From positions 1 through 22,996 of IMG/VR virus record IMGVR_UViG_3300048835_000755: a stretch of 22,996 nucleotides of DNA, one strand, 5' to 3'. A program made the translations under genes and the position numbers. The notes under the pieces were generated by a model. That model had not been told where the DNA came from, searched no databases, and saw only the letters and a list, made by a program, of their open reading frames with translations. The stretch is from a virus. This document shows, piece by piece, positions 1-8,055 of this stretch. Each line of letters starts with the position of its first letter. Position 1 is the stretch's first letter.

Positions 1-313
1 CCTGGCCAGCGGCAAAGCCGAGGTGTGGGCGATCACCTTGCCCGTGTGGCGGCCCAATGATGGCCGCGTGGCCTACGGCACAATTGGCAAGGCCGAGGTG
101 GCAGTGCCCACGCACGTCGGCAAGTCTGTGTTGCGCATGACGCGCGACGAGATCGCGATCTACAGTTGGCTGGCACCGAATGCCAAGCCGAGCGAAGCGG
201 ACTCACTTGATGGCTGGCGGGTTACTACCGACGAATTGGAGCGAGCGGCCGGCCTGGACTTTTGGCCGGCCCTGCCCGACGAATCCGAAAAAAGACTGGA
301 GGCGATCAAATGA
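1..313 (+). CDS. DNA/RNA non-specific endonuclease (NUC1-like), C-terminal part
   Basis: The open frame runs in from the window edge (frame beginning at base 2) and ends at TGA 311-313, so the 5' end is missing; GTG at 23 is only an internal codon. The visible ~103 residues contain VWAITLPVW, a TIGK.EVAVPTH segment, a Y.WLAPN segment, and the ending TTDELERAAGLDFWPALPDE. This order matches the C-terminal third of NUC1-family nucleases, where a residue block IE..tGLDFFpaLP closes the domain. The catalytic DRGH motif of the family would lie upstream and cannot be checked. The family is secreted or phage-borne and degrades DNA and RNA with Mg2+. Here it would sit in a left-end module with a membrane protein, possibly for host DNA degradation or lysis. 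The next gene overlaps by ATGA. Family call is fairly sure; role is inference. Confidence 0.75.
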   Translation, partial: LASGKAEVWAITLPVWRPNDGRVAYGTIGKAEVAVPTHVGKSVLRMTRDEIAIYSWLAPNAKPSEADSLDGWRVTTDELERAAGLDFWPALPDESEKRLEAIK

Positions 314-609
314 ATATCGATCCCACGGTTGAACTGAAGGAATTTAAGACTGGTTTTTTTCGCTGGCTGTTCGGCCAGGACTCCAGCACAGTACTGCTGT
401 TCGGGATCTTGGCCGCACTTGGCTACGGCGCGTTTCGCGGCCTGCCGGCGCTGGTCGATCGACAGATCAAGGAGACCCAGCAAATCCGCACCGATTTCGC
501 CGACGCGCTCAAGAGCCAACAAGCCAGCTTCGACAAGACAATCGAACGCTGCTGCCGCGATCGCGAGACTGCTTCGCGCGGCGAACCAAAAGCCATCGCG
601 CGACAGTGA
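310..609 (+). CDS. small one-helix membrane protein (holin-like candidate)
   Basis: The gene encodes 99 residues. The ATG at 310 overlaps the preceding stop (ATGA) and has GGAGG at 298-302, which fixes the start. After a short N-terminus there is one hydrophobic segment at about residues 27-47 (STVLLFGILAALGYGAFRGL), followed by a polar, probably helical tail rich in Q, K, D and R and an unusual Cys-Cys pair near the end. The arrangement (one membrane span, cytoplasmic or periplasmic coiled tail) fits small phage membrane proteins such as holins or spanin-like partners, but no family motif is visible. Position next to the nuclease and an exported protein suggests a lysis or host-takeover module. 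Function is not established. Confidence 0.6.
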   Translation: MNIDPTVELKEFKTGFFRWLFGQDSSTVLLFGILAALGYGAFRGLPALVDRQIKETQQIRTDFADALKSQQASFDKTIERCCRDRETASRGEPKAIARQ

Positions 610-644
610 CGACGACGGAAAACCTACACTAACAAGGAGATCAA

Positions 645-1343
645 ATGAAATATGCAGCCATGCTATTACTTCCGCTGTTGACTTTGGGCGCGATTTACGC
701 CGCCGAACCTGCCAACCCGCACGAGGGCATCAAAATCCGCACGCCGTGGAACCATAAGAACACGCAGCGTTACCAGCCGCCGCCTGAGATCATTGAAGCG
801 CTCAAAAAGATGGAATACACCTGGGCCACCGACGGCAATTTGGATCGTCCTGTGATGCCGCGTTTTTTCCCAGCCCTGATCAACGCGCGCAAGCACCACT
901 TGGCGGAGTCGTGGGAGATTGTCGAATATGCGCAGATCGAGCGGCAGCCGTTAGGCGGCGGGAAGGTCCGCTACAACTGGGTCGACAACGGGAGAGACTT
1001 TCCGCAGTCGCGCATATTTTTGCCGCCAGAATTCGATGCTGCCGGCAAGCAAATACGGGGTGGCACCTACACGATTTGGCGCGACTTGGATATCGATCCC
1101 CGCAATCGGCTGCATGTGATTAATACACCGGGACATTGGAACGGCATTGTGTTTTCGAAGGCGTTGGAAGTCCATCCGTTGGGCCGCATCGACCTGGGGG
1201 AAGGTTTTTCGGTCGGCCGGCCGAGAGTGGGCCGGCCTCGCGAATTAACGATCTCGCCTGAGTACATTGTGGAGAAGGACGGCGAGAAGTACGTGCGTGT
1301 GAACGGCGGAAAGCTGTTGCTGAAGTTGGAGGCGAACGACTGA
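645..1343 (+). CDS. exported protein of unknown function
   Basis: The gene encodes 232 residues. AAGGAG at 635-638 region precedes ATG 645. The N-terminus is a clear signal peptide: MKYAAMLLLPLLTLGAIYAA, with probable signal peptidase I cleavage before EPANPHEG. The mature part has no cysteines that I can see and is rich in aromatic and charged residues (RYNWVDNGRDF, YTIWRDLDIDPRNRLHVI, NTPGHWNGIVF), and ends in a beta-like stretch. I recognise no family. It is unusual to find a classically exported protein immediately before virion genes; it could act in the periplasm during lysis or be carried for the host. The following gene starts one base after its stop. Confidence 0.65.
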   Translation: MKYAAMLLLPLLTLGAIYAAEPANPHEGIKIRTPWNHKNTQRYQPPPEIIEALKKMEYTWATDGNLDRPVMPRFFPALINARKHHLAESWEIVEYAQIERQPLGGGKVRYNWVDNGRDFPQSRIFLPPEFDAAGKQIRGGTYTIWRDLDIDPRNRLHVINTPGHWNGIVFSKALEVHPLGRIDLGEGFSVGRPRVGRPRELTISPEYIVEKDGEKYVRVNGGKLLLKLEAND

Positions 1344-2888
1344 ATGGCCGCGCCAATCAGCCTACCTTCGATCCGCTTAAGCAGCAATTGGCTGCCGTCC
1401 GATCTCGCTAACCTTAGTTGGTGGAGCAAGGCCGATGGTAACGTTTACACCACGTATAACGGCAGCACGCAATGCGTGAACGATGACCGAGTGGGCTACC
1501 TTGAGGACTTGAGCGGGAATGCCATGCACGGCATTCAGGGCACTGGCAGTAGTGGAGCGGCGAGTGCACTTGACCAAAACAAGCCTGTATTCAAGTCTGA
1601 TGTCTTTCGCAATCGCCCCGGCATATTTTTTGATAATTCTGCGGCTGCCGCTACGTCGAATCAATTCCTCAATCTGCAAAAAGCGATGTACAATGGCGTG
1701 ACGGAATTTACCATTGCCATCGTACTGTCATTTGCGGCTGCTTCCGGCAGCAGCAGGCTAGCCCTCGGTGCAGGTTCGACCAATCTAAGTGGATTGCGAT
1801 TGCTCAATGCGGGAGCGGCAAATTACTTGGCACCAACTGGCAGCACCCAGCTAACTGATGCGATAACTGGTGTCGTCAGTTGGGGTTCTCTACCCAATCC
1901 ACTCGCATTGGTGTGTGTTGTGCGAGGCAAGGCCGGCACGGGCCTGCAAATGTACGTAAACGGCGTTTTGACTGCATCCGAGTCTTGGGCAAGCGGGGCA
2001 ATCAGCCACAACCACGTATGGCTGCTTGGTAATAGCAACGCCACCAATAGTTCTACGGCTATTACCCCAGCCACTAACACCACGCGATACCACGGCTACT
2101 TTCATGAGGGGCTGTGTTGTGCGGGTCGCTACGTAACCGACGCGGAACTAGGTCATCTGCATCGCTACTTGTTCCGCCGCTGGCCTTTCATGCTCCCCAG
2201 TCTGGTATCGCCTAACATTGTTCCACCCACAGGTCACGTCCAGGGAGTCGCGAGCGATCGGCTGGGGAATTACTACGTGTCCCACACTTCGCGACTTGAG
2301 AAATACAACAGCGCGTGGACGTTACAAGCGACCAACACCGATCCATTCGCCGGTTTGGCGGCCGGATTGGATCACGTAGGAGATATAGGCTGGTTTGACG
2401 GTGAATTATTCGCCACTCCATCGATAGGTGGAGTTGGTAGCGGTAAAGAGCCGACGATTGCGGTTTACGATGACACCACGCTTGCCTTGGTTCGATCTCG
2501 AAATGTAAGTGACGATATTGCCGGAATCCACCTACCCGGAATCGCAGTTGCGCCGGAGATCAACAGGCTGTTTTCGACGGATTATTACGGTGATGCGTCT
2601 GATCTGTTCGAGTGGCGATTAGATGATCTGAGTTTCGTTGGGACCATTACTTTGTCTACGCCGCTGGCCAATGCTCAAGGCATGACCTACAAGCACCCGT
2701 ACATTTATTTCAGCCTGGGAAGCGATTCGGGAATCTATCGCTGTTATCCTGACGGCAGTGGAGTAGAGCAGGTGTCGTTGGGGTATTCGACGGTGCAGGG
2801 CCTTGGATTTGATCCCACAAACAACGACTTATTGCTCTGCCGCAATTCCTCGGCTAACGACCGCGTTTGGAGATACAAACCGTTATGA
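1344..2888 (+). CDS. LamG-like plus beta-propeller protein, probable virion adsorption protein
   Basis: The gene encodes 514 residues and begins directly at the preceding stop (TGA then ATG). Residues ~20-280 look like a concanavalin A/LamG jelly-roll: LSWWSKADG near the start, VGYLEDLSGNAMHG, RPGIFFDNS, FTIAIVLSF, LQMYVNGVLTAS and a final YHGYFHEGLCCAGRYVTDAELG.LHRYL, the usual end of phage LamG domains. From ~295 the chain has about five repeated blade-like units (GHVQGVASDRLGNYYVS, HVGDIGWFDGELFATPS, LPGIAVAPEINRLFSTDYYG, ANAQGMTYKHPYIYFSLG, VQGLGFDPTNNDLLLCR), each hydrophobic-strand rich, as in six-bladed propellers. Such domains bind or cleave surface carbohydrate. Placement before the terminase suggests a receptor-binding or baseplate accessory part. 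No catalytic residues can be assigned. Confidence 0.65.
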   Translation: MAAPISLPSIRLSSNWLPSDLANLSWWSKADGNVYTTYNGSTQCVNDDRVGYLEDLSGNAMHGIQGTGSSGAASALDQNKPVFKSDVFRNRPGIFFDNSAAAATSNQFLNLQKAMYNGVTEFTIAIVLSFAAASGSSRLALGAGSTNLSGLRLLNAGAANYLAPTGSTQLTDAITGVVSWGSLPNPLALVCVVRGKAGTGLQMYVNGVLTASESWASGAISHNHVWLLGNSNATNSSTAITPATNTTRYHGYFHEGLCCAGRYVTDAELGHLHRYLFRRWPFMLPSLVSPNIVPPTGHVQGVASDRLGNYYVSHTSRLEKYNSAWTLQATNTDPFAGLAAGLDHVGDIGWFDGELFATPSIGGVGSGKEPTIAVYDDTTLALVRSRNVSDDIAGIHLPGIAVAPEINRLFSTDYYGDASDLFEWRLDDLSFVGTITLSTPLANAQGMTYKHPYIYFSLGSDSGIYRCYPDGSGVEQVSLGYSTVQGLGFDPTNNDLLLCRNSSANDRVWRYKPL

Positions 2889-3742
2889 TAATTTCCGGCT
2901 ACACTTACCGCGAAGCCTTGCCACCCGTTTACGACGAAGATGGCGAGCTTGCCGCACTGGACGAAACACCTACACTTACCTTCGTCCGCAACGGCGTTCC
3001 CGACCCGAGTGTGATACCCACGCTAGTTACGGTTTCAACGGGGCTGTACGTGGTTGAGGCCGTCGTTACCGGCACGGCCGGTCAGTCCGTATACTGTTTC
3101 GCCACACTCTTAGATAGTGACCCGGTAGTGGTTGTCTTGCCAACGCGGATCATTGGCGACTTGGCTTCGGCGACGTCCCAGCAGCTCATCGCCGCTGAAA
3201 TTGCCGAGATAAAGGCGAAGACCATTAATCTGCCTGCCGATCCCGCGAGCGAAACCTTACTTTTAGCACTCGGAATAATGCTCAGTGGGCTCCCCGATTC
3301 GATCGATGAGCTGCTAACGGAGGAGCATGGCTCGGGGCCGTGGGTCACCGGCGAACTTCAGGTGGCGATAACGCCGATCACTTCGACCGTCTCACCGGGC
3401 GAAGTCAGCAAGTCCGAACTGATCGCGTATCAGCACGCGCCGTTTAGCTTTACCTTCGCCATCGTTTACAGCGGAGTCGTTCCGCCGACGCCGATCAACA
3501 TGGCGGGCCACACGCTCCAATTTGTAGTCTACAAAGTGATCGGCACGAACTTGATCGAACTTACCACTTCCAACGGCGTAACGATCAGCGGAGCATCAAA
3601 CAACATCGTTACCGTGGAGGGCGCAAACACGCTCACCGCGCAGGCCGGCGAGTATCGCTTCAACGTGCGCGATCAAACCGCCGGCGGCGTAGTGCGAGCG
3701 CGTGGTTCATTTAAAATCGAGGCCGAAAATAAAGCGGCGTAA
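2885..3742 (+). CDS. beta-rich structural protein with BppU-like C-terminal domain
   Basis: I chose ATG 2885 because it overlaps the preceding stop (ATGA); a further in-frame start at 2867 lies inside the previous gene. The protein has 285 residues. Residues 1-85 form an Ig-like sandwich (GYTYREALPPVYDEDGE, PTLTFVRNG, GLYVVEAVV). Residues ~95-150 are helical (LASATSQQLIAAEIAEIKAK). Residues ~165-280 resemble the N-terminal fold of phage baseplate upper proteins: FSFTFAIVYSG, INMAGHTLQFVVYKV, VEGANTLTAQAGEYRFNVRD. Known BppU-type domains anchor receptor-binding proteins to the tail tip. With the LamG-propeller gene just upstream, the pair may form an adsorption unit. Similarity is judged by eye only. 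Confidence 0.55.
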   Translation: MIISGYTYREALPPVYDEDGELAALDETPTLTFVRNGVPDPSVIPTLVTVSTGLYVVEAVVTGTAGQSVYCFATLLDSDPVVVVLPTRIIGDLASATSQQLIAAEIAEIKAKTINLPADPASETLLLALGIMLSGLPDSIDELLTEEHGSGPWVTGELQVAITPITSTVSPGEVSKSELIAYQHAPFSFTFAIVYSGVVPPTPINMAGHTLQFVVYKVIGTNLIELTTSNGVTISGASNNIVTVEGANTLTAQAGEYRFNVRDQTAGGVVRARGSFKIEAENKAA

Positions 3743-3744
3743 CC

Positions 3745-3906
3745 ATGATGCACCACCTGCCAAAATGGCGGCCCAACAAACTTGAAACCACGCGTTTGCG
3801 CCATGGTTTTTGGGTCCTCCCAGAGGGGGCACTGCCGAAAGGTTTCCCACCCCCCGCTCGCGCGTTTGAGACACAGTCCGTCCGTCCGGGGAATTGGACA
3901 CATTGA
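3745..3906 (+). CDS. small ORF of 53 residues
   Basis: ATG at 3745 (or 3748) lies two bases after the preceding stop, and the frame closes at TGA 3904-3906. The peptide starts MMHHLPKWRPNKLETTRLRH and continues FWVLPEGALPKGFPPPARAF. It is Pro, Arg and aromatic rich with no membrane segment. No clear Shine-Dalgarno is present, so translation may depend on coupling to the upstream gene. It is immediately followed by a strong hairpin (3918-3952). I do not recognise the family. The same GC-rich DNA (about 3806-3862) could instead be a cis-acting packaging or regulatory segment, so this call is tentative. Confidence 0.35.
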   Translation: MMHHLPKWRPNKLETTRLRHGFWVLPEGALPKGFPPPARAFETQSVRPGNWTH

Positions 3907-3917
3907 GCCAAATAGGC

Positions 3918-3952
3918 GGGCGGCAACCGATGGACAAGATCGGCTGCCGCCC
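3918..3952. promoter_or_regulatory. strong hairpin upstream of methyltransferase
   Basis: Arms GGGCGGCAACCGAT (3918-3931) and ATCGGCTGCCGCCC (3939-3952) pair over 14 positions with one A-C mismatch, around a 7-base loop. No T-run follows on either strand, so it is not a typical intrinsic terminator. It lies 11 bases after the small ORF and about 60 before the methyltransferase start. It could be a transcript-stabilising or attenuating hairpin or part of a packaging site. Confidence 0.6.
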
Positions 3953-3961
3953 TAAGCACGA

Positions 3962-3980
3962 CGACGTGGGTAAGACGTCG
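3962..3980. promoter_or_regulatory. second short hairpin upstream of methyltransferase
   Basis: CGACGT (3962-3967) and ACGTCG (3975-3980) are exact inverted copies with a 7-base loop. The hairpin follows the larger one by nine bases. The leader between 3907 and 4011 therefore carries two stacked hairpins and no convincing gene. Confidence 0.4.
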
Positions 3981-4011
3981 CCTAACCTGCGAAAAGCTAG
4001 GTCACGGCGAC

Positions 4012-5349
4012 ATGGAAGTCAGAGATCGGATCAAAGAATTGCGGCGCGTCCGCGGACGCGACCTCCGAACCAATCCGCACAAATGGCGCAAGCATCCCAA
4101 ATCGCAGGCTGCGGCGCTCACAGGGGCCTTGGAGGAAATCGGCTATGCTGGGGCCGTCCTGGCACGCGAGCTCGCAGACGGCTCGCTGGAGCTATTGGAC
4201 GGGCATTTGCGGGCGGAGCTAACGCCCGACGCGTTGGTGCCAGTTTTGGTGCTCGACGTCGACGACGCCGAGGCCAAGAAACTGATCGCGACTTTCGATC
4301 CACTGGGAGCGATGGCCACGATCGGTGCCGTCGAGCTCGAGGCACTGTTAAAAGAGGTGGAGACGGGCAACGAGGCGCTAAAAAAGATGCTGGCGGATCT
4401 AGCTAAGGAGGCAGAGAAACTATTGCCGCGCGAAGTTGCGGAGGATGCGGTGCCCGATTTGCCGCAGAATCCGATTACCAACTCCGGCGATTTGTGGTTA
4501 CTAGGTCGACACAAATTGCTCTGCGGCGATGCAACTGTTGGTAAAAACGTCGCCCGGCTGTTCGGCGGCGATTTGGCAGCGATGGTGTTCACCGATCCAC
4601 CGTACAACGTCGGTTACGTCGGCAAAACAAGCAAGCAGCTGACAATTCAAAATGACAGCATGTCGCATGATAGCTTTGGCGAGTTTCTGCAAAACGCGTT
4701 CGATGCGATGGCTGCCGGAGTGCGGCCGGGCGGCGCGATTTACGTATGTCATGCCGACTCGGAAGGACTCAACTTCAGACGCGCGATGCGGGAGGCGGGA
4801 TGGCTGTTAAAGCAATGTTTGATTTGGGTAAAGAACGCCCACGTGCTCGGTCGGCAAGACTACCAGTGGAAGCACGAGCCGATCTTGTATGGCTGGAAGC
4901 CTGGGGCCGCGCATCAATTCTATGGCGGTCGCCGGCAGACCACCATCATCGACGGCCGCTGTGGCGTGGAGGTCGAGCAGGATGGCGAGTCGATCCTGCT
5001 GACGATCACCGATGGCAAGGAGACGATCGTACTTCGAGTGCCAGCTTACGAAGTGGTGGAACACTTCGGCGACGAGGGCCAAACGTTGTGGCACTTCGAT
5101 CGACCGGCGCGCAATGCCGACCATCCAACGATGAAGCCTGTCGGCCTGCCCGCGCGTGCGATTCGCAACTCATCGTTGCCGGGCGAGATCGTGCTCGATT
5201 CATTTCTCGGTTCAGGTGCGACCCTCAGCGCCGCCGAGCAGATGGACCGCCGCTGCTATGGGTTGGAGTTGGATCCAAAGTACTGTGACGTGATCGTGGA
5301 GCGTTGGGAGAACCTGACGGGACAAAAAGCAACACGCGAAACTCCATAG
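4012..5349 (+). CDS. ParB-domain-containing DNA adenine/cytosine methyltransferase
   Basis: The protein has 445 residues. The N-terminal ~100 residues are a ParB/Srx-like nuclease domain with the signature LELLDGHLRAEL (residues 59-70). A helical linker follows to ~145. The methylase domain begins near NSGDLWLLGRHKLLCGDA (157-174). Motif IV is DPPY at 195-198, followed by the region QDYQWKHEPILYGWK (282-296), HPTMKPV at 371-377, and the SAM-binding motif DSFLGSGAT (396-404). Motif IV before motif I is the beta-class order, usual for N6-adenine or N4-cytosine amino-methylation. Between YGGRRQTTI and LWHFDRPARN there is a ~45-residue beta-rich segment. Phages carry such orphan methylases near terminase to protect DNA from restriction or mark it for packaging. 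Only 9 bases separate it from terL. Base specificity is unknown. The Shine-Dalgarno is weak. Confidence 0.88.
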   Translation: MEVRDRIKELRRVRGRDLRTNPHKWRKHPKSQAAALTGALEEIGYAGAVLARELADGSLELLDGHLRAELTPDALVPVLVLDVDDAEAKKLIATFDPLGAMATIGAVELEALLKEVETGNEALKKMLADLAKEAEKLLPREVAEDAVPDLPQNPITNSGDLWLLGRHKLLCGDATVGKNVARLFGGDLAAMVFTDPPYNVGYVGKTSKQLTIQNDSMSHDSFGEFLQNAFDAMAAGVRPGGAIYVCHADSEGLNFRRAMREAGWLLKQCLIWVKNAHVLGRQDYQWKHEPILYGWKPGAAHQFYGGRRQTTIIDGRCGVEVEQDGESILLTITDGKETIVLRVPAYEVVEHFGDEGQTLWHFDRPARNADHPTMKPVGLPARAIRNSSLPGEIVLDSFLGSGATLSAAEQMDRRCYGLELDPKYCDVIVERWENLTGQKATRETP

Positions 5350-5358
5350 CAAATCTCA

Positions 5359-7566
5359 ATGGCAAACTTCGACGATCTCCGAAGCAAGTCCGATGAGCTG
5401 CGGAAAACCCTGAGATCGATCGACCAAATGACAGGCCGAGACGACGAACGGGAACGGGACGCGGAGCGCAAGCAGCAAAAGCGCGAAGCCAAGCGTTTGG
5501 TGGTCATTCCACCGTGCGCTAATCGCGAACGACGTGAACGGCTCGAGGCCGACGATATTGCCTGGTTGATGCACTACTTCGGCACGAATTCCGAAGTCGA
5601 AGATCCGTACTGGTACGAGTTCACCGCGCAGCAGCGCGAGATGGCAGAGGCGATCGCCAGCGTGTTCCACCATGGCGGCGACCAGGCAATTGCCGCCAGT
5701 CGCGGCGAGGGAAAGACCACGCTGTTTGAGCGACTTGGGATCAAATACATTTTGCAGGGCAAGTTGAGCTTCCTGGTCATCGGTGCAGCCACCGGACCGT
5801 TGGCGCAAAACTCGCTCGATACCATCCGGAGCGCCTTCGAAGAAAACCCGCTGCTGTTGGCCGATTACCCCGAAGCATGCTTTCCGGTGCATAGCCTCGA
5901 GGGCATCGCCCAACGTGCCGGCTCGCAGCTAGTTTCCGGCCACCGCCACGATACCGGTGAGCCATTCACTAAGGCCAAAAGCAAGTTCCGTTGGAAAGGC
6001 AACGAGATTTACTTGCCCAACGTGCCAGGCTCACCCTCGGCACGCGCGATCATTGCCACTCGCGGACTCGATACGGCGATACGCGGCCTCAAAAAGCGTG
6101 GTCGCCGGCCGCAGGTTGTGGCGATCGACGATCCCGACACGCCGTCCACCGTGGCAAACAGCGACATGGCGACGGCGTTGGAAAATCGGATCGAATCCGA
6201 CATCGGCGGTTTGGGTACCCAACAACTGGCGGTCGGTCGGATCATGTTAACGACGCTACAATCCCGTAGTGGCGGCGTGTCGTATCGCTACACCGACCCA
6301 AAACAAAAACCATCATTTCGCGGCAAGCGCTATCGCTTTTTGCTGCACGCGCCCGAACGCACGGATCTGTGGGAAGAGTACGTCCGAATTCGCCACGAGG
6401 AGCAGCGAGCGCTGGCCGCCGGCGATTCGGAGGACGAGCACTGCCGAAAGTCGCACGCGTTCTACCTTGCGAATCGGGAAGCAATGGACGCGGGCGCGAT
6501 TGTGGCCAACCCTAATCGCTTCAACTCCAAGGTTTTGCCCGATGGCACGCAAGTCGAGGTGTCATCGCTCCAGCGCTATTACAACGAAGTGGCACGGCTT
6601 GGAGCCGTGGCGGTGGCCACCGAGTATGACAACGATCCTCCGGAGGAAACCGGGCCGGTGGAAAGCGGCATCACCCCCCACCGCATCCAGCGGCAGCTCA
6701 GTGGTTACGCGCGGCGGTTGATCGCGCCAGGATGCACCGTGCTGGTGCAAGGGATTGACGTGCGCAAGGTGGCGCTGCATTGTGTCGTGCGCGCGTTTCG
6801 GCCCGACGCAACGGCCTTCACTATCGATTATGGCGTGCATGAAGTACTTGGTACCACGTACGGCAGCGAAGAAGGCCTGGAAGTTGCGATTGAAAAAGCG
6901 ATTCTGTCGCGGATTGAAGAGACGAAGTCCACCGCGTACAAGACGATCGACGGCAAGCTAATGGAAGTGAACCTGACTTTGATCGATGCGGGCTGGCAAA
7001 CGAATGCGGTTTACTCGGCTTGCAAAAAGGCAGGCCTCGGCGTGATGCCAATCATGGGCTTCGGCCGATCCGCTGGTTGTGTCAAAACCAACTTTACCGA
7101 GGCCCAGAGCACCACACCCAACCGCAAGCCTGGTGACGGGTGGTTCATGTCCAAGCAAGGCAAGCCGCGCAGCCGCGTTTGGCTAGTGTGCGCCGACGCC
7201 GATCGGTGGAAGCGTTACGAACACGATCGCTGGTTGACGTCGCCGGCGCGCCCTGGGTGCAACATGCTATTCGGCGAGCCATCGGGCGTCGAGCAGTTGA
7301 GTGCCGATGAAAAGATGCACCACAGTTACGCGCATCACGTTTGCAACGAAGTCGAAGAAGAATCGGTGGTCAAAGGCAAACTCGTGCGCAATTTCAGAGC
7401 GAAAAGTGACAACGTGCATTACATGGACGCAAGTTATTACACCGACGTGGGCGCGAACATGCTTGGCATTCGGTTGTTGAGCGAGGCCACCGCCAGCGAG
7501 GCGCAACCGCCGGCTGCCGGCGGATGGTTCGACGCACAAAAAAGTTCCAAGAGGAGGGCTGGCTGA
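5359..7566 (+). CDS. terL: terminase large subunit
   Basis: The protein has 735 residues. It is the ATP-driven DNA packaging motor and nuclease that docks on the portal. The ATPase domain carries a Walker A-like ASRGEGKTT (113-121) and Walker B VVAIDDPD (253-260), with an ILTTLQSRSG-like coupling motif just after (about 294-305). The C-terminal RNase H-like nuclease domain shows acidic residues at GIDVRK (D467), LIDAGWQTNAVY (D543) and NVHYMDASYY (D690), the usual metal-binding triad. A charged ~50-residue coiled N-terminus precedes the motor. Length is typical of GpA-type terminases. No recognisable small subunit lies beside it; the methyltransferase occupies that place. The next gene starts on the stop codon (TGATG). 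Confidence 0.92.
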   Translation: MANFDDLRSKSDELRKTLRSIDQMTGRDDERERDAERKQQKREAKRLVVIPPCANRERRERLEADDIAWLMHYFGTNSEVEDPYWYEFTAQQREMAEAIASVFHHGGDQAIAASRGEGKTTLFERLGIKYILQGKLSFLVIGAATGPLAQNSLDTIRSAFEENPLLLADYPEACFPVHSLEGIAQRAGSQLVSGHRHDTGEPFTKAKSKFRWKGNEIYLPNVPGSPSARAIIATRGLDTAIRGLKKRGRRPQVVAIDDPDTPSTVANSDMATALENRIESDIGGLGTQQLAVGRIMLTTLQSRSGGVSYRYTDPKQKPSFRGKRYRFLLHAPERTDLWEEYVRIRHEEQRALAAGDSEDEHCRKSHAFYLANREAMDAGAIVANPNRFNSKVLPDGTQVEVSSLQRYYNEVARLGAVAVATEYDNDPPEETGPVESGITPHRIQRQLSGYARRLIAPGCTVLVQGIDVRKVALHCVVRAFRPDATAFTIDYGVHEVLGTTYGSEEGLEVAIEKAILSRIEETKSTAYKTIDGKLMEVNLTLIDAGWQTNAVYSACKKAGLGVMPIMGFGRSAGCVKTNFTEAQSTTPNRKPGDGWFMSKQGKPRSRVWLVCADADRWKRYEHDRWLTSPARPGCNMLFGEPSGVEQLSADEKMHHSYAHHVCNEVEEESVVKGKLVRNFRAKSDNVHYMDASYYTDVGANMLGIRLLSEATASEAQPPAAGGWFDAQKSSKRRAG

Positions 7567-7964
7567 TGTTGCTGGATAAATGTGACGGTCCGCCCTGCCC
7601 GCGATGTGGCTGCCAAGATGTCAAGATCTTGGTCGAACCGCGACCGGCTGCCGCGCCGGCGGCTTTCAGTGGTGTTGAGCCATCGCGTCAAGCGCCGACT
7701 CAGTGGTGGCCGACGGGCCGTGCGCAATGCAATCACTGCCGCACGCGCTTTTCGTTTCGCGAGGTCGCGCCAACCATCGACGCCGAACCGGAGCTACCCG
7801 AGGAGAGCGAGCCGCAGCCATCCGCCCAACCGGCCGCACCCACGAAATGTCCCCAGTGCGCTGGCAGCCGCTTTTATGTTTACCGGACAAAAGGAGCCAT
7901 TCAATATCGCAAATGCAAGGACTGCAAACACCTGGGCGAAAACAAGACGATCAAGGGCCCTTGA
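7566..7964 (+). CDS. double zinc-ribbon protein
   Basis: ATG 7566 overlaps the terL stop (TGATG) and has AGGAGG at about 7551-7556; the longer open frame upstream lies within terL. The 132 residues hold two zinc-ribbon units: CPRCGC with CNHC about 45 residues later, and CPQC with CKDC after SRFYVYRTKGAIQYRK. They are joined by an acidic, Pro-rich linker (EPELPEESEPQPSAQP). Zinc ribbons of this type bind nucleic acid or protein partners. Coupling to terL suggests a role in packaging or late transcription, but none is shown. A strong terminator follows at 8011. Confidence 0.75.
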   Translation: MLLDKCDGPPCPRCGCQDVKILVEPRPAAAPAAFSGVEPSRQAPTQWWPTGRAQCNHCRTRFSFREVAPTIDAEPELPEESEPQPSAQPAAPTKCPQCAGSRFYVYRTKGAIQYRKCKDCKHLGENKTIKGP

Positions 7965-8010
7965 GCAAATGGCCAGGTGCAATTAAAATCGACGGTGCGA
8001 GAACACCTGA

Positions 8011-8055
8011 GAACCCGGCGGTGAGTTAAAACTCATCGTCGGGTTCGTTCTTTTT
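8011..8055 (+). terminator. Rho-independent terminator
   Basis: A 16-pair stem (8011-8026 with 8031-8046, two G-U pairs) encloses the loop TAAA and is followed by GTTCTTTTT. This is the classical intrinsic terminator form for + strand transcription, ending the terL/zinc-ribbon unit. On the minus strand the same arms have two A-C mismatches and no T-run, so it is directional. The stop codon of the minus-strand gene lies at its loop edge. Confidence 0.85.

Noticed and set aside
354-360. T TTT TTT slippery heptamer in the frame of the small membrane protein, with a -1 frame open to 632
   Set aside because: The -1 product is Arg/Thr/Gln rich without domain-like features, as expected from shifted GC-rich DNA; TTT TTT here simply encodes Phe-Phe.
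3894-4406. + ORF of 170 residues overlapping the methyltransferase start
   Set aside because: Very Arg/Gly rich and out of frame with a well-supported methyltransferase; shadow frame.
4530-4545. AACTGTTGGTAA resembling half of the palindrome at 8555
   Set aside because: Lies in the methyltransferase coding sequence without dyad symmetry; a 12-base chance match is plausible.
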